Origin: Clostridia bacterium
Lineage (GTDB): Bacteria > Bacillota > Clostridia > TANB77 > UBA1234
DNA: 64,000 bases
Reading direction: 5' to 3'
Assembly: GCA_017462965.1 (NCBI GenBank)
Contig: JAFTQC010000022.1
Coordinates: forward strand, 32,242-96,241
The translations under genes and the position numbers were made by a program. Positions 17,404 to 26,825 of the stretch are shown one piece after another. The notes below the pieces were generated by a model. That model was not told the DNA's origin, ran no database searches, and saw nothing but the letters and a program-made list of their open reading frames with translations. Within the stretch, counting starts at the first letter, position 1. Every line of letters starts with the position of its first letter.

Positions 17404-18063
17404 ATGAAGAAAATTATTGTTGCTTTAGTTGCAACTCTAGCATTAGTTATTGGTGCATATAGTATGTCTCATGCTGAAGAATATAAGTATAAATATCCGG
17501 ACCTTGAATGGACTGAGTACGATAAGATTGGTAGACCTATAAATGTTGTTCATCCTGCAGCAAGAGAAATTGTTCAAGCTACTAATATTGGTGTAATGAA
17601 TGGTTATCCAGATGGATATTTTAGACCTGATGAACCAATTATAAGATGCGAGTTTATTAAAATGCTTATTGGACTTGCTACTAATAGAAGTTTTGATTTT
17701 GCTAGTACAGATTCTGAATATACTGGATGGTATGGACCATACGTTACAATTGCTGAAATGCAAGGTGTAATTGACAAAAATCAATACACACTTGAAGAGT
17801 TGGAAGAACCAATAACAAGACTTGAAATGATTTTGATGTTATCAAAGACTCAGATAAGAATGAAAGGTATCCCGCAAACACAAATTGGTACGTTAGTATA
17901 TACAGACATTGCCAATTTAACTCAAGAAGAAAAAGATTTAATCCTACATGCTGCTGATTATGACTTGCTTGAAGGAATGAAAGATGGAACAGAAAAATTG
18001 TTACAACCTAATAAATATTTAACAAGAGGTGAGGCTGCAGCTGCACTTATGAGAATATATTAA
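17404..18063 (+). CDS. secreted S-layer-homology (SLH) protein
   Basis: A signal peptide ending SHA-EE is followed by SLH-type repeats. The first is HPAAREIVQATNIGVMNGYP with GYFRPDEPIIRCEFIKML; a middle one covers WYGPYVTIAEMQGVIDK and ITRLEMILML. A last one includes DYDLLEGMKDG and LTRGEAAAALMRIY. At 219 aa the protein is almost only SLH domain, with no catalytic part. SLH domains bind pyruvylated cell-wall polymers, so this is probably a wall-anchored structural or adaptor protein. AGAAGAGGTGT lies before the ATG. Confidence 0.85.
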   Translation: MKKIIVALVATLALVIGAYSMSHAEEYKYKYPDLEWTEYDKIGRPINVVHPAAREIVQATNIGVMNGYPDGYFRPDEPIIRCEFIKMLIGLATNRSFDFASTDSEYTGWYGPYVTIAEMQGVIDKNQYTLEELEEPITRLEMILMLSKTQIRMKGIPQTQIGTLVYTDIANLTQEEKDLILHAADYDLLEGMKDGTEKLLQPNKYLTRGEAAAALMRIY

Positions 18064-18205
18064 TCCAATAAACGTGGTTATAATGAATAATTATAATATA
18101 GCCACAAAAGACTAAAGTTAGAGATAACTATGGAGTACGAAGGATTTTGAAGTACAAATGAAATATGTTTGATAAGAACTAAAGAAACCTAAGGTACGAA
18201 AGAAA

Positions 18206-18270
18206 AATAATAAGAGGGACGCCCCTTTTTGTGAAATCTTTTCACAAAAAGGGGCGTCCCTCTTATTATT
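18206..18270. terminator. GGGACGCCCC palindrome, 31-bp arms, convergent genes
   Basis: AATAATAAGAGGGACGCCCC and the following TTTTTGTGAAA (18206-18236) are mirrored at 18240-18270 almost perfectly. The right arm includes the stop codon of the yhbY gene. It terminates two convergent genes. Confidence 0.8.
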
Positions 18271-18559
18271 TCGGAAGTACAATTTTTGGGTTTTTTGTTG
18301 ATTTTCTATAAATAGTAAGTTTTTTACCTATTAATTGTACAACATCAGAATCTGTTCTTTTTGCAATTTCATCTGCGATAGTGTGTTTGTCTGCTGGTGT
18401 TGAATCTAGTAATGTTATTTTGATGATTTCTCTTGCTTCAAGTGCGTCAATTAGTTGAGCAACTTGATTATCATTTACTCCATTTTTTCCTACTTGAAAA
18501 ATAGGTTCCAAATTTTGTGCTATGCTTCTTAAATAAGCTCTTTGTTTTGATGTTATCAT
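18266..18559 (-). CDS. yhbY: YhbY-family RNA-binding protein
   Basis: This 97-aa CRS1/YhbY-domain protein begins MITSKQRAYLRSIAQNLEPI and contains the GKNG loop (FQVGKNGVND) and a C-terminal VVQLIGKKLTIYRKS. The family binds the pre-50S ribosomal subunit. The length is normal. Its stop codon lies in the palindrome shared with the converging SLH gene. It is a single gene with an AGAAGGGAT site upstream. Confidence 0.92.
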   Translation of the reverse strand: MITSKQRAYLRSIAQNLEPIFQVGKNGVNDNQVAQLIDALEAREIIKITLLDSTPADKHTIADEIAKRTDSDVVQLIGKKLTIYRKSTKNPKIVLPK

Positions 18560-18781
18560 TTTATCCCTTCTTTTATTTTTTGAATTATTTACATAATAAT
18601 ATCAGAAAGAACCTTTTAAATCAAGGTTTTTATTTGATGGTATACTTGTATCACTATATTCATACAATATTTTAGAATAAATAGTAATGGTATTTAATTG
18701 CAATATGTCCGCATTTTATATATAATATTTTTGAAACAATGGGTCGTTCTAATCTTAATGATTACTACATTAGGAGGAGAT

Positions 18782-19792
18782 ATGAAAAATATTTTTACTT
18801 GTATTTTTATAATAATTGGCACTATAATCGGAGCTGGTTTTGCTTCAGGACAAGAAATCTTGAGTTTTTTCAATAGGTTTGGGACTAATGGAATGTTTGG
18901 AATTATTCTTGCGTGTATGATTATAGGTATTGTTTCAAGTGTGATAATTATATTAATTGAAAAAAACAAGATAAATAGTTATGAAGAACTTGTAAAAAAC
19001 AATAAAATTATAATTTGGATGATGCAAATCTTTCTTTTTATATGTTTTTGCATAATGATGACTGGACTAATTACATTTTTTACTCAATTATTTGGTATTC
19101 CAGCAACGATTAGCAAGACAATTTCTTTTTTGATTTGTATTTTATTGCTTTTAAAAAGATTTGAAGGAATCGAAAAAGTTAATTTTGTATTAATTCCGCT
19201 AATAATTTTGGGTGTTATTATGCTTTTATTTAATGATTATGATAAATCTATAATTGACACCAATAATGCAATAGTGATTCCTGCAGGTTTCACAGAGAAT
19301 TGGCTGATTTCAGCGATTCTTTATGCAAGTTATAATTTAATAATTGCTTTTCCTGTTTTAACTAATTTTAAAAAATATTCTTTAAGCAAAGGGCAGGCAC
19401 TGCTAGTTGGAATGTTGTCCGCTTTTTTTCTTGCGGTCATGGGGCTTGTGATATATTTTGTATGTCAAAAGTTTTATCCTCAAATTTTGACGATAGAAAT
19501 TCCTACATTACAAATTGCAGAGTTTTGTGGAAAAAATATTAGTGTTTTTTATAGTGCTGTTATAATGTTTGCGATTATTACAACGGCTTTTTCTACAGGT
19601 TATAGTTTTTTACGCATGCGAGATGAAAAAAATTATGTTCGTAATGCTTTTTTGATATGTACATTAGCGCTTGCTTTTTCGAATATCGGTTTTTCTAAAC
19701 TTATAAATACATTTTTTCCGTTATTTGGAATTGTAGGTGTAGTACAAATTATTGGTATTATTGTATTTCAAATAAAAAATGGTCGTAGCTAG
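18782..19792 (+). CDS. YkvI-like membrane transporter
   Basis: The start is the ATG after TTAGGAGGAGAT; the upstream extension has no site. The 336-aa protein has about ten membrane helices. It begins with the helix-break motif GTIIGAGFASGQEILSFF, which is typical of YkvI-like members of the amino acid permease superfamily. A second conserved stretch is LISAILYASYNLIIAFPVL. The substrate is unknown. The next gene starts 12 bases after the stop, so it may lead an operon of envelope proteins. Confidence 0.8.
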   Translation: MKNIFTCIFIIIGTIIGAGFASGQEILSFFNRFGTNGMFGIILACMIIGIVSSVIIILIEKNKINSYEELVKNNKIIIWMMQIFLFICFCIMMTGLITFFTQLFGIPATISKTISFLICILLLLKRFEGIEKVNFVLIPLIILGVIMLLFNDYDKSIIDTNNAIVIPAGFTENWLISAILYASYNLIIAFPVLTNFKKYSLSKGQALLVGMLSAFFLAVMGLVIYFVCQKFYPQILTIEIPTLQIAEFCGKNISVFYSAVIMFAIITTAFSTGYSFLRMRDEKNYVRNAFLICTLALAFSNIGFSKLINTFFPLFGIVGVVQIIGIIVFQIKNGRS

Positions 19793-19804
19793 AAAGGATA
19801 ATAA

Positions 19805-20914
19805 ATGAAAAAAAGATTATATATTTTTGTATTACTTATTATTTTGGGATGTTTTTTAGCATATCAAAATAAAGATCAATTGTTAACGTATTTTAGCAAT
19901 CAAGATTGGAAGCAAGCTGAAGTTACTGGAACGACAACGTTAAGTAATCATTTTGCAATTGATGGAACATCCTCTAATTTAATTGTGGTAGGTAACAATT
20001 ATTTACATGGTTTTTCTAATAATGGAGAAGAAAATTTTGATTTGAATGTTTCTTTGAAAAATGCCGTTACTTCTGCAACCGGTGACTATTGTATCATTGG
20101 TGAGAAAGATGGTACTAAAGTCTATATGATAAATTCTAATGCAAAAATTTGGGAAATGGATATTCAAGGAACTATATTAGATGTATCTGTTAACAAAAAT
20201 GGATATTCAGCAATAATTTATAAACAAGTTGGATATAAATCTCTTATAAAAGTAGTAAAACCAGATGGTACAGAGCTTTTTACTACATACCTAGCGTCTA
20301 CATATGCCTTGGATGCTGAAATATCAAATGATAACAAAATACTTGCAGTTGCTGAAATCAATACTGAGGGCATAAAAGTTGGATCAATAATAGAACTTAT
20401 AAATATGAGTGATTTGGAAAAGAAAAATAGCTCAAAGTTTGCTTTAGAAGACGGTACTTTAGTTACAAATATTGAGTATAATTCTAAAAATAAATTATTG
20501 ATTCAAACAGATAGTGGTATTCAAATCGTTGATAATAACGAACTTAAAATGTTTGTTGAAGATTTTGATGATGGAACAAAATTTGTAACTATTGAAAATG
20601 AAAGTAGTCCAGTTGTCATTAGCAAAGTTGAAAATGGCTTGTTTGAAACTAGTTATGTTTTGAAGATTTTTGATTATAAAGAGAATGATGTTTCTTACGA
20701 AGAGTATCAAATAGATGATTCGCCATCGATTATTGCTAGTAAAGACAATAAAATTGCTATGCTTATAGAAAAAGAACTTATAATTGTGAACTTGAATGGT
20801 AAATTGCTTAAAAAATATGATGTTTCAGGAAATATAAAGTCTATAATAATTTTTAATAATGGAAATTCTTTAGCAGTTGTTTATAGAGATAAAATTGAGT
20901 TTATGAAAATATAA
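19805..20914 (+). CDS. DUF5711 family membrane-anchored beta-propeller protein
   Basis: One N-terminal membrane helix (residues 4-19) is followed by a long outside domain of repeated beta strands. Examples are NLIVVGNNYLHGFSNNGEE, TKVYMINSNAKIWEMDIQG and KIAMLIEKELIIVNLNGKLL. This WD40-like propeller pattern is that of DUF5711 proteins, which in clostridia usually sit next to a CvpA gene as here. The function is unknown. Confidence 0.75.
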   Translation: MKKRLYIFVLLIILGCFLAYQNKDQLLTYFSNQDWKQAEVTGTTTLSNHFAIDGTSSNLIVVGNNYLHGFSNNGEENFDLNVSLKNAVTSATGDYCIIGEKDGTKVYMINSNAKIWEMDIQGTILDVSVNKNGYSAIIYKQVGYKSLIKVVKPDGTELFTTYLASTYALDAEISNDNKILAVAEINTEGIKVGSIIELINMSDLEKKNSSKFALEDGTLVTNIEYNSKNKLLIQTDSGIQIVDNNELKMFVEDFDDGTKFVTIENESSPVVISKVENGLFETSYVLKIFDYKENDVSYEEYQIDDSPSIIASKDNKIAMLIEKELIIVNLNGKLLKKYDVSGNIKSIIIFNNGNSLAVVYRDKIEFMKI

Positions 20915-20925
20915 GGAGAGTTTTT

Positions 20926-21627
20926 ATGGGAATAATAATTGATTTGATTGCTATCGCTTTTTTAGTTGTTTCTGCATTGGTTGCCTACTACAGAGGTTTT
21001 GTTAAAACGTTTTTTGGTTTTATTTCTGTGATTTTGGCAATTTTGCTTGCGTGTTGTTTTTCTAAACCATTAGCTATGCATATAAAAGAATCATCAGAGA
21101 TGGATGAATGGATAATTGAAAGTATAACTCAAATAGGCAAGATAGAAGACGATGAAATAGAAAGTGGCGAAGAAATAGAGGAAGAAATTCAAAGTGGAGA
21201 AAAAGAAGAATTACCTACAGATGCTCTTATTGGATTTATCAATGATTTACCAGAATCTGTAAGCGAGGCTTTGGATATTGAGGAAAGTAAAAATATAGCA
21301 CTTTTAAATATTGCCACAAAAACTTCAGATGTTGTAATAAATATATTTTCATGGGTAATCATATATTTTATTGTTAGAATAATAGTTGCTGTAATTACTG
21401 TTATTTTCGATGGAATAATGAACATTCCTATTTTGAAGTCAATAAATAATTTGGCAGGTCTTGTAATTGGTATATTTGTTGGAATTTTTAGGATTTATTT
21501 ATTCCTAGCTATAATTTATTTTATATCAAATATTACAAATGTTTTGATTTTTGTTAATGTTATACAAACATCGGGTATCGTAAATGCAATGTATAATAAT
21601 AATTTACTTATCAATTTGATTTTCTAA
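20926..21627 (+). CDS. CvpA family membrane protein
   Basis: This 233-aa protein has four predicted helices and the CvpA pattern IIDLIAIAFLVVSALVAYYRGF at the start. C-terminal helices include NLAGLVIGIFVGIFRIYLFL. An unusual acidic insert (residues about 65-105, rich in Glu, Asp and Ser) separates helices 2 and 3 and probably faces outside. GGAGAG precedes the ATG 11 bases after DUF5711. CvpA proteins are linked to colicin V export and cell-envelope stress. Confidence 0.85.
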   Translation: MGIIIDLIAIAFLVVSALVAYYRGFVKTFFGFISVILAILLACCFSKPLAMHIKESSEMDEWIIESITQIGKIEDDEIESGEEIEEEIQSGEKEELPTDALIGFINDLPESVSEALDIEESKNIALLNIATKTSDVVINIFSWVIIYFIVRIIVAVITVIFDGIMNIPILKSINNLAGLVIGIFVGIFRIYLFLAIIYFISNITNVLIFVNVIQTSGIVNAMYNNNLLINLIF

Positions 21628-21634
21628 TATTTTG

Positions 21635-21694
21635 CACATCGGGGACAGCCCTTTTTGCTGAGGCTATCTTGCAAAAAGGACTGTCCCCATTGTG
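21635..21694. terminator. GGGGACAGCCC palindrome
   Basis: CACATCGGGGACAGCCCTTT and following bases (21635-21658) pair with 21671-21694 with one or two mismatches. It follows the cvpA-like stop and precedes the LCP gene's promoter. Confidence 0.75.
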
Positions 21695-21825
21695 AAAAAA
21701 ATGTGAAAAATAGTATAATGACTTTTGGGTGGAACAAAATAGTATTGTATATAGTCTAATGGTCTGATATTATTTATGGATAGATGTAGATAATAATTAA
21801 AGAATGAAAAGAGGTAAATATATAG

Positions 21826-23145
21826 ATGAATAAATTAATAGGAGTTGTTAAGGTATTAGTTGTTATACTAGTTATCCTATCAATGACTGTGCTTGGCGGA
21901 GTTTTGGCTGTTTATTATGAAAATTTAGAGAAAGATATGAGTGAAAAAGAGTCAAATTTAGCTCAATTTTTAAGTGGAATGGCGAATTCTAAAGAGAATA
22001 AGGTAGAACCAAATGTTACTTGCCTTGTAATGGGAAGAAATCAAGCGTTGACTGATTTTATCGTGCTTGTTCAATATAATCCAAATACAAGAGAAGTTTC
22101 AATGTTATCAATCCCTAGAGATACATTTGTTGGTTCTGCATCAGTGGATGGAAAGATTAATTCTATTTATGCAAATAAGGGGATAAGTGGTATTAAAGCA
22201 AAAGTTGAAGAAATTACTGGAATTGACGTAAATTATCATGTTTTGTTCGATGCTAGTATTTTGAAAAAAGTTGTAAATGAATTAGGTGGAGTTACGGTGA
22301 ATGTTCCTATAAATATGGATTATGATGATCCATACCAAAATCCACCTTTGCATATCCATTTGAAAAAAGGAACTCAGTTGCTTTCTGGTTCACAAGCGGA
22401 GCAATTTGTTAGATTTAGGAAAAATAATAATGGTTATGGTTATCCTAACGGAGATATTGGAAGAATTGCAGCACAACAAAGTTTTATAAGAGCTTTGATT
22501 AGTGAACTTTTAAAGGGTGAAAATATAACTAAAGTGAAAACTTTAGCTCAGATTGTTATAGATGGAACAAAGACAGATGTTACGATGGATGTTGTTGAAG
22601 AATATTTAAGTGATTTGGTTACATTCAAAATGGACAGGATGAGAATCGAGACACTTCCAGGCTTGGGTCAATCGAAGTCTTATAATGGCTACACGAGATC
22701 ATACTATATCATGGACGAGGAAAAAAGTTTGACTGTCATTGATAATCTTTTTAATAAATCAATTAATGAGTTGAATGCAAATTCTGGTGATATTTTGACT
22801 GATACAGTTCCTGTTGACAAGGATATTGCAGAGGAAGTTTTTTCATCAGACCTTGAGGTTGAATCTGGGGATACAGCTGAAATTAAGATAGAACTTTTGA
22901 TTGCAAAGGCCAAGAATGCTAGAGTAAGTGAGCTTGCAGAAATACTTGCTGAAAATAATTGTAATGTTGTTAAACTTGGAAATTATCCAACTGTTCAGGT
23001 CGAGCCTTCTAGAATCGTGACGTATGGACAAAATACGGCTGAAGAACTTGAATTTTTAAAGGAAATTTCTGGTATTAAGAAAGTTGAAGAAAGTGACGAA
23101 AAGTCGAATGTTAAATTTACAATAATAATCGGGGCGAATTATTAA
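21826..23145 (+). CDS. LCP (LytR-CpsA-Psr) family cell-wall ligase
   Basis: An N-terminal membrane helix (residues 5-28) leads to the LCP domain: VSMLSIPRDTFVG, KINSIYANKG, DGIDVNYHVL-type core (GIDVNYHVLFD), and the Arg/Asp region FVRFRKNNNGYGYPNGD with GRIAAQQSFI. A C-terminal LytR_C-like domain (IELLIAKAKNARVSELAEIL ... NCNVVKLGNYP) follows. The family transfers teichoic acids or capsules onto peptidoglycan outside the membrane. At 439 aa the length is normal. A TATAAT box lies at about 21713-21718. Confidence 0.9.
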   Translation: MNKLIGVVKVLVVILVILSMTVLGGVLAVYYENLEKDMSEKESNLAQFLSGMANSKENKVEPNVTCLVMGRNQALTDFIVLVQYNPNTREVSMLSIPRDTFVGSASVDGKINSIYANKGISGIKAKVEEITGIDVNYHVLFDASILKKVVNELGGVTVNVPINMDYDDPYQNPPLHIHLKKGTQLLSGSQAEQFVRFRKNNNGYGYPNGDIGRIAAQQSFIRALISELLKGENITKVKTLAQIVIDGTKTDVTMDVVEEYLSDLVTFKMDRMRIETLPGLGQSKSYNGYTRSYYIMDEEKSLTVIDNLFNKSINELNANSGDILTDTVPVDKDIAEEVFSSDLEVESGDTAEIKIELLIAKAKNARVSELAEILAENNCNVVKLGNYPTVQVEPSRIVTYGQNTAEELEFLKEISGIKKVEESDEKSNVKFTIIIGANY

Positions 23146-23147
23146 GG

Positions 23148-23190
23148 AAAAGCACTGGATACTGAAAACATCAGTCTCTAGTGCTTTACT
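23148..23190 (+). terminator. terminator after the LCP gene, overlapping the leuS promoter
   Basis: AAAAGCACT pairs with AGTGCTTT around an inner stem, followed by ACTTTTAG. The right flank is also the TTTACT -35 box of the next gene. Confidence 0.65.
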
Positions 23191-23213
23191 TTTAGCTTAA
23201 AATATAGTATAAT
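23185..23213 (+). promoter_or_regulatory. leuS promoter
   Basis: TTTACT (23185-23190) and TATAAT (23208-23213) are separated by exactly 17 bases. Only about 40 bases separate it from the start codon. No T-box structure fits in that leader. Confidence 0.7.
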
Positions 23214-23250
23214 CCATGGGTACTTTAAAAAGGCGAAAGAAGGGTTACAT

Positions 23251-25656
23251 ATGGATTACAAATTTACAGAAATTGAGAAAAAATGGCAAGATATTTGGGA
23301 AAAGGAACAGGCTTTTAAAGCTACTAATGACTTTACAAAGCCTAAATTTTATGGACTGATAGAGTTTCCTTATCCTTCAGGAAATGGCTTGCACGTTGGT
23401 CATCCAAAGAGTAATACTGCTATAGATATAATCAGCAGAAAAAGAAGAATGGAAGGTTATAATGTTCTTTATCCTATGGGATGGGATGCGTTTGGACTTC
23501 CAACAGAAAACTTTGCTATTAAAAATAAAATTCATCCAGCTATAGTTACAAAACAAAATGTTGATAGATTTAGAGAACAACTTAAGAAAATTGGTTTTTC
23601 TTTTGATTGGGATAGAGAAGTTGATACTACGGATCCTAAATACTATAGATGGACACAATGGATTTTTCTTCAATTGTACAAAAAGGGTTTGGCTTACAAA
23701 GCAGAAATTCCAATAAATTTCTGTACAAGTTGTAAAGTTGGACTTGCGAACGAAGAAGTTGTTAATGGAGCTTGCGAGAGATGTGGAGGAGAGGTTGTTC
23801 AAAAAGTTAAGAGCCAATGGATGCTTAAAATAACTGAGTATGCCGAAAGACTTTATGATGATTTGGACGATACTGATTTTATTGAAAAAGTTAAGATTCA
23901 ACAACGTAATTGGATTGGTAAGTCTAAAGGTGCTGAAGTTAAATTTAAAATTACTGGTACAGACGAAGAGTTAGTTGTTTTCACGACTCGTGCTGATACT
24001 TTATTTGGTGCTACTTACATGGTTTTATCTCCAGAACATAAAGTTTTAGAGACATTAAATATTGAAAATAGAGATGAAGTTAAAGCTTATCAAGCTGAAG
24101 CTGCAAAGAAGAGCGAGTTTGAAAGAACTGAAATGAATAAAGATAAGACAGGTGTTATGCTTAATGGTGTTACTGCTACAAATCCTGTTAACGGAAAAGA
24201 AATTCCTATATGGATTTCTGATTATGTGCTAGCGTCTTATGGAACTGGTGCTATCATGGCGGTTCCTGCGCATGATGATAGAGACTGGGCATTTGCTAAG
24301 AAATTTAATATGCCAATTATCCAAGTTATCACAGGTGAAGGCGATGTTAACGAAAAAGCAAATGTTGATGTTGAAACAGGAACAATGATGAATTCTGGTT
24401 TCTTAGATGGTCTTGAAGTTAAAGATGCTATTGAAAAAATGATTGCTTATCTTGAAGAAAATAATTTGGGAAAAGCTAAGACGAACTTTAAGCTTCGTGA
24501 TTGGGTTTTCTCAAGACAAAGATATTGGGGAGAGCCAATTCCAATGGTTCATTGTGAGAAATGTGGTTGGGTTCCACTTCCAGAAGAATCACTTCCACTT
24601 GAACTTCCATATGCTGAAAGCTATGAGCCAACTGATAATGGAGAGTCACCACTTGCAAATCTTACAGATTGGGTAAATACAACTTGTCCACATTGTGGTG
24701 CTCCTGCAAAGAGAGAAACTGATACAATGCCTAACTGGGCTGGATCATCTTGGTATTTCATTAGATATATCGATCCACACAATGATAAAGAAATTGCTGA
24801 TAAAGAATTGTTAAAATACTGGATGCCAATCGACTGGTATAACGGTGGAATGGAACATACAACACTTCACTTGTTGTATTCAAGATTCTGGCATAAATTC
24901 TTATATGATATCGGTGTTGTTCCAACTAAAGAGCCATATCAAAAGAGAACATCTCATGGAATGATTCTTGGAAGCAACGGTGAAAAAATGTCTAAGTCAA
25001 GAGGAAATGTTATTAATCCAGATGACATGATTGATAGATATGGTGCTGATACTTTGAGAATGTACGAAATGTTCATGGGAGCATTCGATCAAGCCGCACC
25101 ATGGTCTGAGCAAAGCGTAAAAGGATGCTTCAGATTCTTAGAAAAAGTATACAATTTAATGGATATATTAGTAGATGGTGATGCGTATTCAGCAGACTTA
25201 GAAACTGCAATACATAAAACAATTAAGAAAGTTTCAAACGACTACGAGAAAATGAAATTCAACACAGCTATTGCTGGTCTAATGGAATTAATAAATGAAA
25301 TAAATAAGAAAGGCGAGATTAACAAAGCTGAGCTAAAAACATTTATTACATTATTAAATCCTGTAGCGCCACATATAACTGAAGAAATGTGGGAGCAAGC
25401 TGGTTTTGAAGGAAGATTATATCAAACGACATGGCCAGAATTTGACGAAGCTAAAACAGTTGATTCAACACTAGAAATTCCAGTTCAAATCAATGGAAAA
25501 CTTCGTGCAGTTGTTAATGTTGCCAAAGGTGCTTCTGCAGAAGATGTTGAAAAGGTAGCATTCGAAAATGAAGAAATATTGAAATTCACAGAAGGAAAAG
25601 AAATTGTGAAGAAAATATATGTACCAGAAAGAATATATACGATAGTAGTAAAATAA
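23251..25656 (+). CDS. leuS: leucyl-tRNA synthetase
   Basis: This 801-aa class I synthetase has the HIGH-type motif GLHVGHPKS (about residue 48) with the flanking [13 protein letters not shown] and [20 protein letters not shown]. An editing CP1 domain carries [19 protein letters not shown], and KMSKS appears in [15 protein letters not shown] (about 578). Zinc-ribbon cysteines (CTSCKVG...CERCGG) are also present. It charges tRNA-Leu. A 17-spaced promoter lies upstream and a composite terminator downstream. Confidence 0.97.
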   Translation: MDYKFTEIEKKWQDIWEKEQAFKATNDFTKPKFYGLIEFPYPSGNGLHVGHPKSNTAIDIISRKRRMEGYNVLYPMGWDAFGLPTENFAIKNKIHPAIVTKQNVDRFREQLKKIGFSFDWDREVDTTDPKYYRWTQWIFLQLYKKGLAYKAEIPINFCTSCKVGLANEEVVNGACERCGGEVVQKVKSQWMLKITEYAERLYDDLDDTDFIEKVKIQQRNWIGKSKGAEVKFKITGTDEELVVFTTRADTLFGATYMVLSPEHKVLETLNIENRDEVKAYQAEAAKKSEFERTEMNKDKTGVMLNGVTATNPVNGKEIPIWISDYVLASYGTGAIMAVPAHDDRDWAFAKKFNMPIIQVITGEGDVNEKANVDVETGTMMNSGFLDGLEVKDAIEKMIAYLEENNLGKAKTNFKLRDWVFSRQRYWGEPIPMVHCEKCGWVPLPEESLPLELPYAESYEPTDNGESPLANLTDWVNTTCPHCGAPAKRETDTMPNWAGSSWYFIRYIDPHNDKEIADKELLKYWMPIDWYNGGMEHTTLHLLYSRFWHKFLYDIGVVPTKEPYQKRTSHGMILGSNGEKMSKSRGNVINPDDMIDRYGADTLRMYEMFMGAFDQAAPWSEQSVKGCFRFLEKVYNLMDILVDGDAYSADLETAIHKTIKKVSNDYEKMKFNTAIAGLMELINEINKKGEINKAELKTFITLLNPVAPHITEEMWEQAGFEGRLYQTTWPEFDEAKTVDSTLEIPVQINGKLRAVVNVAKGASAEDVEKVAFENEEILKFTEGKEIVKKIYVPERIYTIVVK

Positions 25657-25662
25657 AAGAGA

Positions 25663-25757
25663 AAAAAAGGACAAAGGGACGGTTCTATTTCGGGACAAAA
25701 GCCCCGTCCCTTTGTCCCGAAATAGAACTGTCCTTCCGTCCCTATGTCCTTTTTTTA
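25663..25757. terminator. composite nested terminator between leuS and the HD-GYP gene
   Basis: The outer arms AAAAAAAGGACAAAGGGACG and CGTCCCTATGTCCTTTTTTT enclose an inner palindrome: GGTTCTATTTCGGGACAAA with TTTGTCCCGAAATAGAAC. It shows one terminator nested in another between convergent genes. Confidence 0.8.
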
Positions 25758-25761
25758 TATG

Positions 25762-26823
25762 TTAATCACCTGTTCGTGATAGTAATGTTATTTCTAAGTC
25801 TTTTTCGATTTGTTCTTTATGTTCTTTTATTGCTTCTATAAATAGAGTGGCAAGGGCAGGATCGAATTGTGCTCCCTTGCATCTGTCGATTTCATCTAAT
25901 GCTTTGAATAGTGTGAAGCGTGGTCGATAGCTTCTGTCTGATGTCATGGCATCAAATGCGTCTGCTATTGCAACGATTCTGGCATGAAGTGGAATGTTTT
26001 CACCAGCTAGGCTGCCAGGGTAACCACGTCCATCAAAGCGTTCGTGGTGATGCTTTACGATAGGAATTATTTTGTTAAATATTGTTGCTGGATTAAGAAT
26101 GTGTGCACCAATTGATGGATGATTTTTGATGTCATCATATTCTTCATCTGTAAGCTTTGACGTTTTTTGAAGTATTGCATCAGGAATTCCTATTTTTCCG
26201 ATATCGTGGAATAAAGCACCATCTTTTATTGTTTCTATTTCTTCATCAGAAAGTCCTAGTTTTTTTGCTAGCATGACAGAGTAGTAAGAAACTCTATCTG
26301 AATGATTTTTTGTATAAGAATCTTTTGCATCAACAGCCAAACGAAGGGATTCCATGGTTCCACGGTATGCATTTTTTAATTCGTCGTAAGCTGCTTCAAG
26401 CTTTTCGTTAATTTCTTTTATTACTCTCATTTGTGAAACTGATTTTAAACCAGATTCAACAAGTAAAATTATTTGATCAAACTTATCACTCTTTTCACAG
26501 TAGCCTTGAATATCAAGACGTTTAATTGTTTCAAGAGGTGGTGCTAAATCTTTGTGACCTGTAAGTAATAAAATATACAAGTCCTTATTGAATTTTCTAA
26601 TTTCTTCAACAACTTTATCACCATGAATTGGCATCATTAAGAAGTCTAGAATCATCAAGTCAAAGTGTTCCTTTTTAACCAATTCAATAGCTTCAAGCGG
26701 ATCAGTAACTCCAACAAAATTATATTGATTTAAGAATATTGCAAGAGAGTCGATAATACCTTGCTCATCGTCAACAACTAAAATTTTAAAATCTGATTTT
26801 TGAATTATATCTTTTAATCTCAT
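25762..26823 (-). CDS. response regulator with HD-GYP phosphodiesterase output
   Basis: The receiver domain has DDE near residue 18 and the phospho-acceptor Asp in DLMILDFLMMP, then LLLTGH and a Lys region. After a coiled-coil linker comes an HD-GYP domain: NHSDRVSYYS, HDIGKIG (about 206), HHHERFDGRGYPG (about 265) and ADAFDAMTSDRSYR. These residues bind the metals that cleave cyclic di-GMP. A strong AAGGAGG site lies two bases after the kinase stop. The kinase and an NRPS gene precede it in the same operon, so it is likely the kinase's partner. Confidence 0.93.
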   Translation of the reverse strand: MRLKDIIQKSDFKILVVDDEQGIIDSLAIFLNQYNFVGVTDPLEAIELVKKEHFDLMILDFLMMPIHGDKVVEEIRKFNKDLYILLLTGHKDLAPPLETIKRLDIQGYCEKSDKFDQIILLVESGLKSVSQMRVIKEINEKLEAAYDELKNAYRGTMESLRLAVDAKDSYTKNHSDRVSYYSVMLAKKLGLSDEEIETIKDGALFHDIGKIGIPDAILQKTSKLTDEEYDDIKNHPSIGAHILNPATIFNKIIPIVKHHHERFDGRGYPGSLAGENIPLHARIVAIADAFDAMTSDRSYRPRFTLFKALDEIDRCKGAQFDPALATLFIEAIKEHKEQIEKDLEITLLSRTGD

Positions 26824-26825
26824 TA

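Noticed and set aside
23146..23250. T-box leader of leuS
   Set aside because: Only about 40 bases separate promoter and start, and no specifier stem or T-box sequence is present.
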